In this document: positions 9,563 to 16,808 of the stretch, in pieces
Numbering within the stretch: the first letter of the stretch is position 1
How the letters are laid out: the number at the start of each line of letters is the position of its first letter
Assembly (NCBI GenBank): GCA_000403295.2
Contig: KE159610.1
Coordinates: 1 to 64,000 of the forward strand
Source: Lachnospiraceae bacterium M18-1
Lineage (GTDB): Bacteria; Bacillota; Clostridia; Lachnospirales; Lachnospiraceae
Length of the DNA: 64,000 nt
Direction: 5' to 3'
The notes under the pieces: generated by a model
The model's database searches: none
What the model was told of the DNA's origin: nothing
What the model saw: the letters and a program-made list of their open reading frames with translations, nothing else
Program-made: the position numbers and the translations under genes

Positions 9563-11101
9563 TCAAATATTTCCCTCTAAATTTAAAAATTCAATCCCCT
9601 TTTTAGACGGAACATATACTTCTGGCAAATCCAAATCCGAAATATCCATATTTTCAATAATTCTAGAAATCAATACTGCTTTCGCTCCTTTAATTGGAAG
9701 AGAACGTTCTTGTAATATGTCTTTTAATTCCTGAGCTTTAAATGTATTCAACAATTCTTCCGGCTTGGCCTTTTCCAAATACCCCGAAGCCATAATTTTT
9801 CTATGATACTCTGAGCATCTTTCCAAAGGATATAATGATTTTATGTATTTAGGATAATCCATATTGCTTTCATCAATCTTCTTCCCCTTTTTGCTCCAAT
9901 TTAGAAAAATACTCATAGCCTTTTTCATCATATACTCATACAAACATAATGTAGTTTCACAATCCCCCAATGCTCGATGCGAACTTCCCTTCGGAATCTC
10001 TGCATAATCTGCTAAATCCCCAAGTTTATGACTCTCTACATCATCAAAATATTCATACGATAATTTCAGAGTATCAACACTCTGATTTTTGATTTCTTCT
10101 CCCCATACTTTTAAGTATGCTTCATTAATAAACTTAATATCAAAACCTTCTATATTATGTCCAACAAGAGGAAGATCTCCGATAAAGTCCCTGTATTCAG
10201 ACATTACCTCATCAACATCTTTCTCACAGTCCCTCAACATTTTTGTTGTAATACCTGTAAGATTCGTTATTTTGCTACTTAACGGTTTATCACGATGTAT
10301 AAGTGATGAATATGTTTCCATAATTTTTCCGTTGATCACTTTGATTGCCGCAATTTCAATAATAGAATTTTTATTATAAATCAATCCACTGGTTTCAATA
10401 TCCGTAATAACACAATCTGGAAGAATCTCAAAGTTTCTTTTATTAAGATCGTTTTCTTCCCGACTATCCTTTTCAACACCATTTTTAACTTTTCCTTTAA
10501 AATCAGTGATTGAGTTTGACTTAGCTTTAGGACATTTTTTCTTGTTTAAGTATTTTTCAACTTCTTTTTTCTCTTTCTTCCACGCTTTTTCAAATTCATC
10601 GGAAAAATGCTCTAAATAGTTTATTGCCAGAAAACCAGGATCTTGATATTCCATTTCAAATTGATTTCTAAGACCACATTGTATACCCAACAGTCTATAC
10701 TTTTTCTTTTCATCATTTGAATACGCATATTGTTTTAGTACATCGAAAAAGTAGGGATTCTTTTTTGCATTCCAAATCAACTCACATAGTTCACAACTTT
10801 GCTCTATCCGCTTGTCAATTATCGGAAGGAATTTTTCACAATCATCAGTTAATACCAGATACAATTCCCCATCGAGTAAAATAATCATATCGAGAATTTT
10901 ATATAACTGTTTTTTTGCATCTTGAATCTCTGATTTTTCTTTTTCTAACCGTTCCTCTTCTAGCCGAACTCTTTTTTCCTCTTCAATACGTTTTAAACGC
11001 CTCTGCTCATTCAGATACTTTTCCTCACATTTTTTACACCTTCCAGAACCATAAATCTGTAAAAAAAATCCTTTTTTACCGCAAATCTTACATCTTCCCA
11101 T
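9563..11101 (-). CDS. Zinc-ribbon + DEDDh exonuclease + SAP-domain protein
   Basis: A 512-residue multidomain protein. Residues 4-25 form a C4 zinc ribbon (CKIC...CKKC), then a Lys/Glu-rich coiled coil to about residue 75. A helical region is followed by a DnaQ/PolC-epsilon-like 3'-5' exonuclease at about 230-400, with Exo I (TDIETSG), Exo II (GHNIEGFD) and Exo III (HRALGDCETT) all present. A SAP-type DNA-binding motif at about 447-487 (FKAQELKDILQERSLPIKGA) ends it. All metal-binding acids and the general-base His are present, so nuclease activity is likely. It is accessory cargo in the tail operon; a role in defence, counter-defence or recombination is inference. Confidence 0.85.
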   Translation of the reverse strand: MGRCKICGKKGFFLQIYGSGRCKKCEEKYLNEQRRLKRIEEEKRVRLEEERLEKEKSEIQDAKKQLYKILDMIILLDGELYLVLTDDCEKFLPIIDKRIEQSCELCELIWNAKKNPYFFDVLKQYAYSNDEKKKYRLLGIQCGLRNQFEMEYQDPGFLAINYLEHFSDEFEKAWKKEKKEVEKYLNKKKCPKAKSNSITDFKGKVKNGVEKDSREENDLNKRNFEILPDCVITDIETSGLIYNKNSIIEIAAIKVINGKIMETYSSLIHRDKPLSSKITNLTGITTKMLRDCEKDVDEVMSEYRDFIGDLPLVGHNIEGFDIKFINEAYLKVWGEEIKNQSVDTLKLSYEYFDDVESHKLGDLADYAEIPKGSSHRALGDCETTLCLYEYMMKKAMSIFLNWSKKGKKIDESNMDYPKYIKSLYPLERCSEYHRKIMASGYLEKAKPEELLNTFKAQELKDILQERSLPIKGAKAVLISRIIENMDISDLDLPEVYVPSKKGIEFLNLEGNI

Positions 11102-11214
11102 TTATATTCTTCTCCTTTTCTCCTGTCCCATCAAAGCGCATTTTCATTATACATTAGACAAATTGATGTTACAAGAAAGAGAGGAAAACCACCCGCCGAA
11201 GCAGGCAATCTTTT

Positions 11215-11270
11215 AACACATATAAAAATATTTGTTCTTAATTGACAAATACTTTTATATGTGTTATTAT
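11215..11270 (+). promoter_or_regulatory. hicAB promoter embedded in a large inverted repeat
   Basis: Inverted-repeat arms of 22 bp at 11215-11236 and 11244-11265 match except for two positions. The right arm contains a near-perfect sigma-70 promoter: TTGACA (11242-11247), 17 bp, TATTAT (11265-11270). HicB-type antitoxins autoregulate through such operators, so repression by HicB binding over the promoter is likely. Confidence 0.75.
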
Positions 11271-11293
11271 GTTATTGTCAGGAGGACCTACAA

Positions 11294-11491
11294 ATGAAAA
11301 GCTATTCATCAAGGGAAGTTATCAAAATGCTAAAAGCGGATGGCTGGTATGAAGTAAATGTGGAAGGAAGTCACCACCAATACAAACACCCAACCAAAAA
11401 GGGACGTACTACAGTAAAGCATCCTGACAAAGATATCCCTCTTAAAACGCTGAAACGCATTGAAGAACAGTCGGGGCTAAGATTCAGATAG
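11294..11491 (+). CDS. hicA: HicA-family toxin (mRNA interferase)
   Basis: A 65-residue HicA (YcfA-like) protein with a dsRBD-like fold. The pattern EVIKMLKADGWYEV, then GSHHQYKHPTKKG with the catalytic His (GSHH), then HPDKDIPLKTLKRIEEQSG is diagnostic. HicA cleaves mRNA until neutralised by HicB. The start at 11294 is chosen because GGAGGACC precedes it. It is oriented opposite to the surrounding late genes and followed by hicB, giving a self-contained plus-strand unit with its own promoter and terminator. Confidence 0.93.
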   Translation: MKSYSSREVIKMLKADGWYEVNVEGSHHQYKHPTKKGRTTVKHPDKDIPLKTLKRIEEQSGLRFR

Positions 11492-11535
11492 CCCTGGCTC
11501 CCTCCCGACATATCAGATTTAAGGAGGTCATTTCC

Positions 11536-11940
11536 ATGAAAAAAGTAGAACGCTATTTCTACCCTGCTGTTTTCACTTATGAGCCTGGACAGGAGATCGC
11601 TGTTGATTTTCCTGATTTAAAATGCGCCACCAGCGGTATCAATGATGATGACGCACTTTTATCCGCACGGGAGCTCCTCGGCTGCGTCCTTTACGGCCTT
11701 GAAGAGGATAAGGAGGAAATTCCTGCCCCCACCCCTCTGGCTCAGGTAGAGATCCAGCCGAATGAGCGTGCCGTATTGGTTGATGTCTATATGCCCTCCA
11801 TCCGCCAGGCTCATGTCAACCGTTCTGTCAACCGTACTGTAACATTACCTGCATGGCTCAACGCTGCAGCGTTGGAAAGAAATATTAATTTTTCCCAAGT
11901 ATTGCAGGATGCCTTGAAAACCCAGCTCCATCTCGGATAA
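11536..11940 (+). CDS. hicB: HicB-family antitoxin
   Basis: A 134-residue antitoxin. The N-terminal partial RNase-H-like HicB domain (about 1-70, including DFPDLKCATSGINDDDAL) blocks the toxin. The C-terminal helix-rich part (RTVTLPAWLNAAALERNINF) resembles the ribbon-helix-helix DNA-binding module of the longer HicB type. AAGGAGG precedes the ATG. It pairs with the upstream hicA and probably binds the inverted repeat at 11215-11265. Confidence 0.93.
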   Translation: MKKVERYFYPAVFTYEPGQEIAVDFPDLKCATSGINDDDALLSARELLGCVLYGLEEDKEEIPAPTPLAQVEIQPNERAVLVDVYMPSIRQAHVNRSVNRTVTLPAWLNAAALERNINFSQVLQDALKTQLHLG

Positions 11941-11951
11941 AGAAATGTTCA

Positions 11952-11986
11952 AAAAACCACCTGATTCAAAACAGGTGGTTTTTACA
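11952..11986 (+). terminator. Terminator of the hicAB operon
   Basis: AAAAACCACCTG and CAGGTGGTTTTT form a 12-bp perfect stem with an 8-nt loop, ending in a T-tract, 11 bp after the hicB stop. On the minus strand the A-rich side also provides U's, so it may be bidirectional. Confidence 0.85.
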
Positions 11987-11988
11987 AT

Positions 11989-12162
11989 TTATTTTCTTTT
12001 CCTTTTGATCGTCCCGATCGGAACATGCCATAATCTCTTCCCGATATAGAAAACAACCAGTCCGATGAATACCAATACCGCAAATTCAGGAGTACAAAAC
12101 ATGCACAGCAGTAAAATGATTCCCGTGATCAGCTGAATCCAGGCTTTTCTTCTCTCTTTCAT
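11989..12162 (-). CDS. Small membrane protein
   Basis: A 57-residue protein beginning MKERRKAWIQ. A basic N-terminus is followed by two hydrophobic stretches (LITGIILLLCMFC and FAVLVFIGLVVFYIG) and a basic end (TIKRKRK), so it is a two-helix membrane protein. AGGAGG lies 8 nt before the ATG. It is the first gene of the accessory island after the tail chaperones; a superinfection or envelope role is possible but unsupported. Confidence 0.65.
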   Translation of the reverse strand: MKERRKAWIQLITGIILLLCMFCTPEFAVLVFIGLVVFYIGKRLWHVPIGTIKRKRK

Positions 12163-12210
12163 GTTTCATTCCTCCTCGCTTGCTTTTCGTCCATTGTACC
12201 ATACGCCATA

Positions 12211-12833
12211 CTATAAGTCCAGCAGCGATACCTTCCTTTTTTCCTCAAATATACACCTTTTCATCTTAAAATTATGGAACCACTTGAAATGGGTATACAA
12301 CTCCAGCCATTTTCCCAGGTACATCCGGGAAATCTCCTTTTCTGTATACCCCATCTGCAGTCCCATAAATACCAGCCACGCAAAATCTAACTGTCTGCTG
12401 CTTTCTTCTGGTTCTTCTGATCCTGCGTGGTCTTCTCGTTTTTTAGTTCGAAACACCGATAATATTCCGCGTGCAGCTTCAGTGCAAGGCTTACTGGACT
12501 GATATCCGCCTTTCGTACAATCTCATTCCTGGAATAGGAACGCGGCTCCCGCCCTTCTTTCTCCGCTTCGATCTCCTCGCCTTCATTTACCATGAAGAAA
12601 AGCGCCGTATTCACGGTCGGAATATCCGGCATCTGAAATGCTGTCTCAACGTTTCCATTTTCATCTCTGGTCTTTTCCCCTGCCTCATCCAGTACCGGAG
12701 TCCATGGGTAAATCTTTTTTTCAAATGCATCCAGGGAACCGAACTCATCCTGTATTTTTTCCAGGACCACCAGGTCACACTTAACCGGGTACTTTTCCCC
12801 GGACAGCTCAATAAACTTTAATTCTTCGAACAT
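12211..12833 (-). CDS. Tail assembly chaperone GT, made by -1 frameshift
   Basis: The reading frame downstream of gpG (12211-12456) has no ribosome site and overlaps gpG in the -1 frame. Joining at the slippery heptamer (12438-12444) gives gpG residues to about 130 followed by KREDHAGSEEP and a C-terminal domain containing GYTEKEISRMYLGKW. This matches the lambda G/GT arrangement conserved in long-tailed phages: the fusion binds tape-measure protein while gpG coats it. The fused product is about 207 residues. Confidence 0.85.
12387..12833 (-). CDS. Tail assembly chaperone G (unshifted product)
   Basis: A 148-residue protein located after the major tail protein. Motifs such as VKCDLVVLEKIQDEFGSLDAFEK and a helical C-terminus fit the Gram-positive siphophage tail chaperone family. 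It is the more abundant product in homologous systems. Start ATG 12833 follows AACAGGAGGTAAGAG. The C-terminal tail after the slippery site (NEKTTQDQKNQKKAADS) is low-complexity, as usual for the unshifted product. Confidence 0.85.
   Translation of the reverse strand: MFEELKFIELSGEKYPVKCDLVVLEKIQDEFGSLDAFEKKIYPWTPVLDEAGEKTRDENGNVETAFQMPDIPTVNTALFFMVNEGEEIEAEKEGREPRSYSRNEIVRKADISPVSLALKLHAEYYRCFELKNEKTTQDQKNQKKAADS
12438..12444 (-). promoter_or_regulatory. Slippery heptamer A AAA AAC for programmed -1 frameshifting
   Basis: Read on the minus strand in the gpG frame the codons are CTA AAA AAC GAG, so the heptamer A AAA AAC is exactly in register for tandem -1 slippage. After slippage the frame reads into the gpT-like ORF. 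No strong downstream stem was recognised by eye. Confidence 0.85.
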
Positions 12834-12847
12834 CTCTTACCTCCTGT

Positions 12848-13864
12848 TCAGATAGTCTCCCCTCCGGTCTCTTCTTCTCCTTGCTCTTCACCGCCGTTTG
12901 TTCCGCCTCCAGGTCCCCCGCTTTCGTTTCCTGACTCTCCGCCGCTTTCCTGTGTCTGATCCTTCTTAATTCCAGCCATTTCATCAATCCAGTCCCGGGC
13001 TTCCTTCTCTGTATCGTAGATCATGGTTTCTTTCCACAGGTTATCATCAATCCCGATCGCCTGTCCCGCGATAGAAGGAGTCTGATATTCAATGTTATCC
13101 CCTTTCGTCTTGAAACTTTCCTGCCCTTCCGCAAATTTCACTTTATAGATCCACATAGCGACATATTTTTTCAGACCATCCACCTTTTCATCCATATAGA
13201 TTCCGAGCCCCACATAATTCGATGAATCAGTCGTCCTGTTTTTGATTGATGTACCGCTTTCCCCCTCTTTTGCAACCGTATGCCCAAACATGACCGTGTG
13301 CGCCTGGATCGGCAGCGTATCTGTCCCCAGCGTTACGTCCGCATACTTAAATTCCTTATCGTATTCCGATTTTTTGTTGTCTGCAAAAAGCGACCCCTCC
13401 GCGTACTGCGGGCTGATATCTAGGGCCATCGCCTTGCCGCAAGTGAATCCGTCCGTATACTTCGGAGTCCCCGAACTCTCATCCAACTTTGCTACCGTCG
13501 GTTTTGCTAATCCTACATATGCCATAACCTTTTCCTCCATTTCTTCCTCAATGTCACACTCAAAGATGATGTGGCGCTTTTTCACTTCTCTCAGTACCGT
13601 AACCTCCGGATAGGTGAAGCCCTGCTGGTACAGCGCCCTCCGTACCCTGTTTTTCAGTACAATGAAATTTTCTTCTGCCGGGATGTACAGGTGCACCTGC
13701 ACGCTTGCCCTGACTGCTGCCGGGGCGTTATCTGCATAGAATACCGCCCTTTCGTCCGCGTAATTATACACAAAAAAACGTTCCTCACTGCCTTCATAGA
13801 TATCCGGCGCATAAGGTAATCCGAAAGGCTCTATTGCCGTTATGATCTTCTCAAATTCCGTCAT
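12848..13864 (-). CDS. Tail terminator fused in frame to major tail protein
   Basis: A 338-residue frame joining two normally separate proteins. Residues 1-113 (MTEFEKIITAIEPFGLPYA to FECDIEEE) look like the tail terminator/completion protein that follows the gp10-like gene. Residues 114-338 (MAYVGLAKPTVAKL onwards) look like the phi13-type major tail tube protein with a Gly/Glu-rich tail. An intact ribosome site and ATG sit at the junction (13525), so separate major tail protein can still be made. No stop codon separates them, giving a possible read-through fusion. Confidence 0.8.
   Translation of the reverse strand: MTEFEKIITAIEPFGLPYAPDIYEGSEERFFVYNYADERAVFYADNAPAAVRASVQVHLYIPAEENFIVLKNRVRRALYQQGFTYPEVTVLREVKKRHIIFECDIEEEMEEKVMAYVGLAKPTVAKLDESSGTPKYTDGFTCGKAMALDISPQYAEGSLFADNKKSEYDKEFKYADVTLGTDTLPIQAHTVMFGHTVAKEGESGTSIKNRTTDSSNYVGLGIYMDEKVDGLKKYVAMWIYKVKFAEGQESFKTKGDNIEYQTPSIAGQAIGIDDNLWKETMIYDTEKEARDWIDEMAGIKKDQTQESGGESGNESGGPGGGTNGGEEQGEEETGGETI
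13523..13538 (-). promoter_or_regulatory. Internal ribosome site and start for the major tail protein
   Basis: On the minus strand GGAGG (13538-13534) is followed 8 nt later by ATGGCATATG at 13525, in frame with the longer fusion. A product from here would be 225 residues, the usual size of this tube protein. Confidence 0.75.
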
Positions 13865-14256
13865 ACCCCCGTCTCCCTGTCAAATACCTCCTGCATCTTT
13901 TTCAATACTGGCTCTTCGGCCGCATGGACGGCCGGGGTCAGGACAGGCGTTGCCGCCTGCCGTCCGCCCACGCCATATTCCAGCGCAGCCATTTTCTCCA
14001 TGTTCCGTACCCCGTCTTTATCCTTCCCTGTTGGGCGCACGCAGATATAATACCCCATCTGATTCCTGGATGCCCCGGACGGTTTTATGGAATCGACCAT
14101 TGCTCCGGTGTCCTTATGGGCAGACGCACCTTTCACAACCGCATCCTTTAAGATGGGGACTGCCTCTTCCAGCATCACCGGAGCCAGTTTCTCCGCATCC
14201 AGCGAAGAGAGTTCCTTCATCAGGTCATCAATGCCTTCCACTTCAAACTGTGCCAT
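13861..14256 (-). CDS. HK97 gp10-like tail/neck protein
   Basis: A 131-residue protein; start ATG 14256 (MAQFEVEGIDDLMKELSSLD) is chosen over the upstream Met because AAAGGAGG lies just before it. Features include helical MLEEAVPILKDAVVKGA, then HKDTGAMVDSI and AALEYGVGGR, the usual HK97 gp10 family pattern. Members act at the head-tail junction during tail completion. It overlaps the upstream closure gene by 14 nt and the downstream gene by 4 nt. Confidence 0.87.
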   Translation of the reverse strand: MAQFEVEGIDDLMKELSSLDAEKLAPVMLEEAVPILKDAVVKGASAHKDTGAMVDSIKPSGASRNQMGYYICVRPTGKDKDGVRNMEKMAALEYGVGGRQAATPVLTPAVHAAEEPVLKKMQEVFDRETGV

Positions 14257-14563
14257 TCTGCCTCCTTTCACAGGTCAGGATCATGCTCATGGACTTATTC
14301 CTCCGGTATGTCCGCCTGACCTCATAAATGCTTCCGTCTGATTCATCCATCAGGCTGCCCTCCCCGGAATAATTACAGGCCAGGATCTCAATATTCTGAT
14401 CCGCCGTATACCCTTCCTGGGATGCCAGGATCTCATCATTCCGGGTCACATCCGTAAAGCTGGCCGGGATGCTCTCTGAAAGTTCCCCCTCCGGCTGGTA
14501 AAACCCGTCTTTGTCCTGGGTGCTGTTTCCTTTTTTCAGCAATCTGATACTTTCATTCCACAT
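14243..14563 (-). CDS. Phage head closure protein (SPP1 gp16 / head-tail adaptor type)
   Basis: A 106-residue beta-rich protein with a short start (MWNESIRLLKKG), an ASFTDVTRNDEILASQEGY segment and a final strand pair (YEVRRTYRRNKSMSMILTCER), as in the head-closure family that seals the connector. It starts overlapping the gp6-like gene stop by one base and lies between connector and gp10-like genes, the expected position. Confidence 0.85.
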   Translation of the reverse strand: MWNESIRLLKKGNSTQDKDGFYQPEGELSESIPASFTDVTRNDEILASQEGYTADQNIEILACNYSGEGSLMDESDGSIYEVRRTYRRNKSMSMILTCERRQNGTV

Positions 14564-14841
14564 CAGGAACCTCCTTCTTCCAGGGAAAGCCGGAATACTT
14601 TCTTCCTGTAGAGCTGCAGGTACTTCTCCGTGTCCGTGCGGTCGTTTCCCAGGTATGCCTTTACATACAGGCTGACCGCCGTGACCACGCCCTCATAATC
14701 GTCTGAATTTGTAACCAGCCGTTCCGGAACCCCGGATGCTGCCATATCCGCCAGACAGTCTTTGATATACAGATCAATGTCCCCATCATAAACTGTGACA
14801 GATTCCGCAATCCCGCATCTGTTTTTTACAATCTCTAACAT
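14563..14841 (-). CDS. Head-tail connector, HK97 gp6-like
   Basis: A 92-residue all-helical protein (MLEIVKNRCGIAESVTVYDG, DLYIKDCLADMAASGVPERL, VSLYVKAYLGND) matching the gp6/adaptor family that forms a ring under the portal. It lies directly after the capsid gene. Start ATG 14841 follows AGGATATC, a modest ribosome site. Confidence 0.87.
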   Translation of the reverse strand: MLEIVKNRCGIAESVTVYDGDIDLYIKDCLADMAASGVPERLVTNSDDYEGVVTAVSLYVKAYLGNDRTDTEKYLQLYRKKVFRLSLEEGGS

Positions 14842-14869
14842 GATATCCTCCGCTGCCTAACGGCCATTC

Positions 14870-16087
14870 TTATTTCGCTGCCGGTGTTTCCGCGCCTGCT
14901 ACCGATGCGTCGTCAATCGTGATCTCCCCATTCACGAATGCCTGATCGTCTTTCGTCCGGCAGTCCTCCCGTTCGATTGCCCGGAATAACGTCAGATCCT
15001 CTTCAAAAGCGTTCAGATCGCCTGCTGCCGCAATGTTGGAGGAAATGATCGTGAGCTGCTTCCGGTCGAAAAACTTGATCCCTTCTTTCAAGTCTCCGAT
15101 GACCATCGGGATTTTCCTTTTCTTTGCAGTAGAAGTATCGGATGGAAAATCTGCATTCGGAATCACTTCCACCGGAACCACCGTTGCGCCGGCGCAAAGC
15201 CGCATCTGCATCGGATCGGCCGGATTCGGCTGCAATAAATACTTCCCATCGGAATCTTTGAGCGTATCCAGATACTGCAGCCCGTCATCATTCGTCACGA
15301 TCCTGGATGTAGACTTGAACGCCGCTCCCAGTGTCACGTTCAGTGCCTTCTTGATATCATCCAATCCGGACAGCGCCGTCTTTGCTTTCTTGTTGATCTC
15401 CGTGCGGATGATGTTATTTCTGGTCACGCGGGACTCATCACCGATCCAGTTGATCAGTACAGAGCTGATGTTGGCGTCTGAATCCTCAAACAGTTCATTG
15501 GTCACCGGGAAATATCCGGCATACTTTTTAATCTCATAATCCATCCTTTCAAACTGCGGGGTTTCTTTCTTCGGAACTTTTCCGCCTTCACCGATCTGAG
15601 AAAATCCGGTCTGCTGGGTTCTCTTTTTAAATGTCCTGGAACCTTTATTGGTAGTGACAGGTTCCACATCCACCAGATTGATCAGGGACGCCTTCGCCTC
15701 CCGTCTTTCGTTGATCCTTGTCTGGATGTCCTCCGGTACCGTATATCCGCCGTCCGGATTGCTGCCTTCACTCATATCATCAGACACCCGGAACCTTCTC
15801 CTTGCGGCATTGGCAAATTCGTGTACGGCGTCTTTCGGTGCCTCATGCTCTTCCGGATCTGTTCCCCCTGACGTAATGGCATCCACAGCGCCTGCTGCCG
15901 CGCGGTTCTGCATTTCCTCCAGACCTTTATCATCCAGGTCTTTCAGCAGATCGAACTTGTCCTGCAGCTTTTTCAGCTCTGCCTTTTCCGTCTTTGCCTC
16001 TTCCAGCTTTCCGGCCTCGACCAGGTTCTGGATCGCCAGCTTCTTTTCATTAATCGCATTCAGTAATTCCAATAACTTTTTATTCAT
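14870..16087 (-). CDS. HK97-family major capsid protein
   Basis: About 405 residues from ATG 16087 (MNKKLLELLNAINEKKL), chosen because GGGAG lies 7 nt upstream. Residues 1-100 are a charged coiled-coil delta domain acting as internal scaffold, normally cut off by the prohead protease. The capsid fold follows, with an E-loop-like region (SRTFKKRTQQTGFSQIGEGG) and IRTEINKKAKTALS spine-helix segment. It lies between protease and gp6-like connector in canonical order. Confidence 0.93.
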   Translation of the reverse strand: MNKKLLELLNAINEKKLAIQNLVEAGKLEEAKTEKAELKKLQDKFDLLKDLDDKGLEEMQNRAAAGAVDAITSGGTDPEEHEAPKDAVHEFANAARRRFRVSDDMSEGSNPDGGYTVPEDIQTRINERREAKASLINLVDVEPVTTNKGSRTFKKRTQQTGFSQIGEGGKVPKKETPQFERMDYEIKKYAGYFPVTNELFEDSDANISSVLINWIGDESRVTRNNIIRTEINKKAKTALSGLDDIKKALNVTLGAAFKSTSRIVTNDDGLQYLDTLKDSDGKYLLQPNPADPMQMRLCAGATVVPVEVIPNADFPSDTSTAKKRKIPMVIGDLKEGIKFFDRKQLTIISSNIAAAGDLNAFEEDLTLFRAIEREDCRTKDDQAFVNGEITIDDASVAGAETPAAK

Positions 16088-16115
16088 CTTGTTTCTCCCT
16101 TCCACAAAGAAAGAC

Positions 16116-16808
16116 TTAGACGCCGTACAGCTCCAAGTCTCCCAGAATCTCTTTTTTCAGTTCCTCATTTTTATCGGCTTCCGCCTTCTCCTGAATGACT
16201 CTCTGCCGGATCTCTTCCGTCAGCCGGAGTCCGTCATAGGCATTGGTGACCTGCATCCCCGCTCCCAGGGTTTCATCCGCAAATCCCATCTCGATGGCCT
16301 GGTTTGCAGTCAGCCAGGTCTCCCGGTCCATAATCTTCAAGATCTCTTCCAGAGGTCTCCCGGACTTCTCCGAGTAAGAACTGGCCAGCGCTGCGTTCAG
16401 CTCCTTCAATGCCTTGGCCCGCTTTTCATACAGGTGATAATCTCCGCTTGTGTACCCGCTTCCGGTTACGTTGTGGATCATGATCATCCCCACCGGGCTG
16501 ATCAGTACACGGGCGGCCCCCATAGCCGCCACACCTGCGGCACTTCCCGCCAGGCTGTCGATTTCCGCAACAGAGTTCTTACATTTTCTCAGGAGCGTGT
16601 AGATCTCCTGGCCTGCGTATACATCCCCGCCCCCACTGTTCACGAGCACGCGCAGCTCCTCCCCCGGATCCAGCGTATCAATTACGGACTTGATATCGTT
16701 CGGGCATGTAGATTCCCATTCCAGCCAGTCATAGATCCATTTGGTATCATTGTTGATAATGTCACCCCTGATCTTCGCTTCCTTCATTTCCTTCACCTTC
16801 TTTCCCAT
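16116..16808 (-). CDS. ClpP-like prohead maturation protease
   Basis: A 230-residue S14-type protease. The GSAAGVAAMGA box carries the nucleophile Ser, HNVTGSG the catalytic His, and the oxyanion strand is NSGGGDVYAG. This family trims the capsid delta domain. The start region overlaps the portal gene by 47 nt, with GGTGGGAAAACAGT before ATG 16808. The C-terminal 30 residues are charged and may bind capsid protein. Confidence 0.92.
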   Translation of the reverse strand: MGKKVKEMKEAKIRGDIINNDTKWIYDWLEWESTCPNDIKSVIDTLDPGEELRVLVNSGGGDVYAGQEIYTLLRKCKNSVAEIDSLAGSAAGVAAMGAARVLISPVGMIMIHNVTGSGYTSGDYHLYEKRAKALKELNAALASSYSEKSGRPLEEILKIMDRETWLTANQAIEMGFADETLGAGMQVTNAYDGLRLTEEIRQRVIQEKAEADKNEELKKEILGDLELYGV

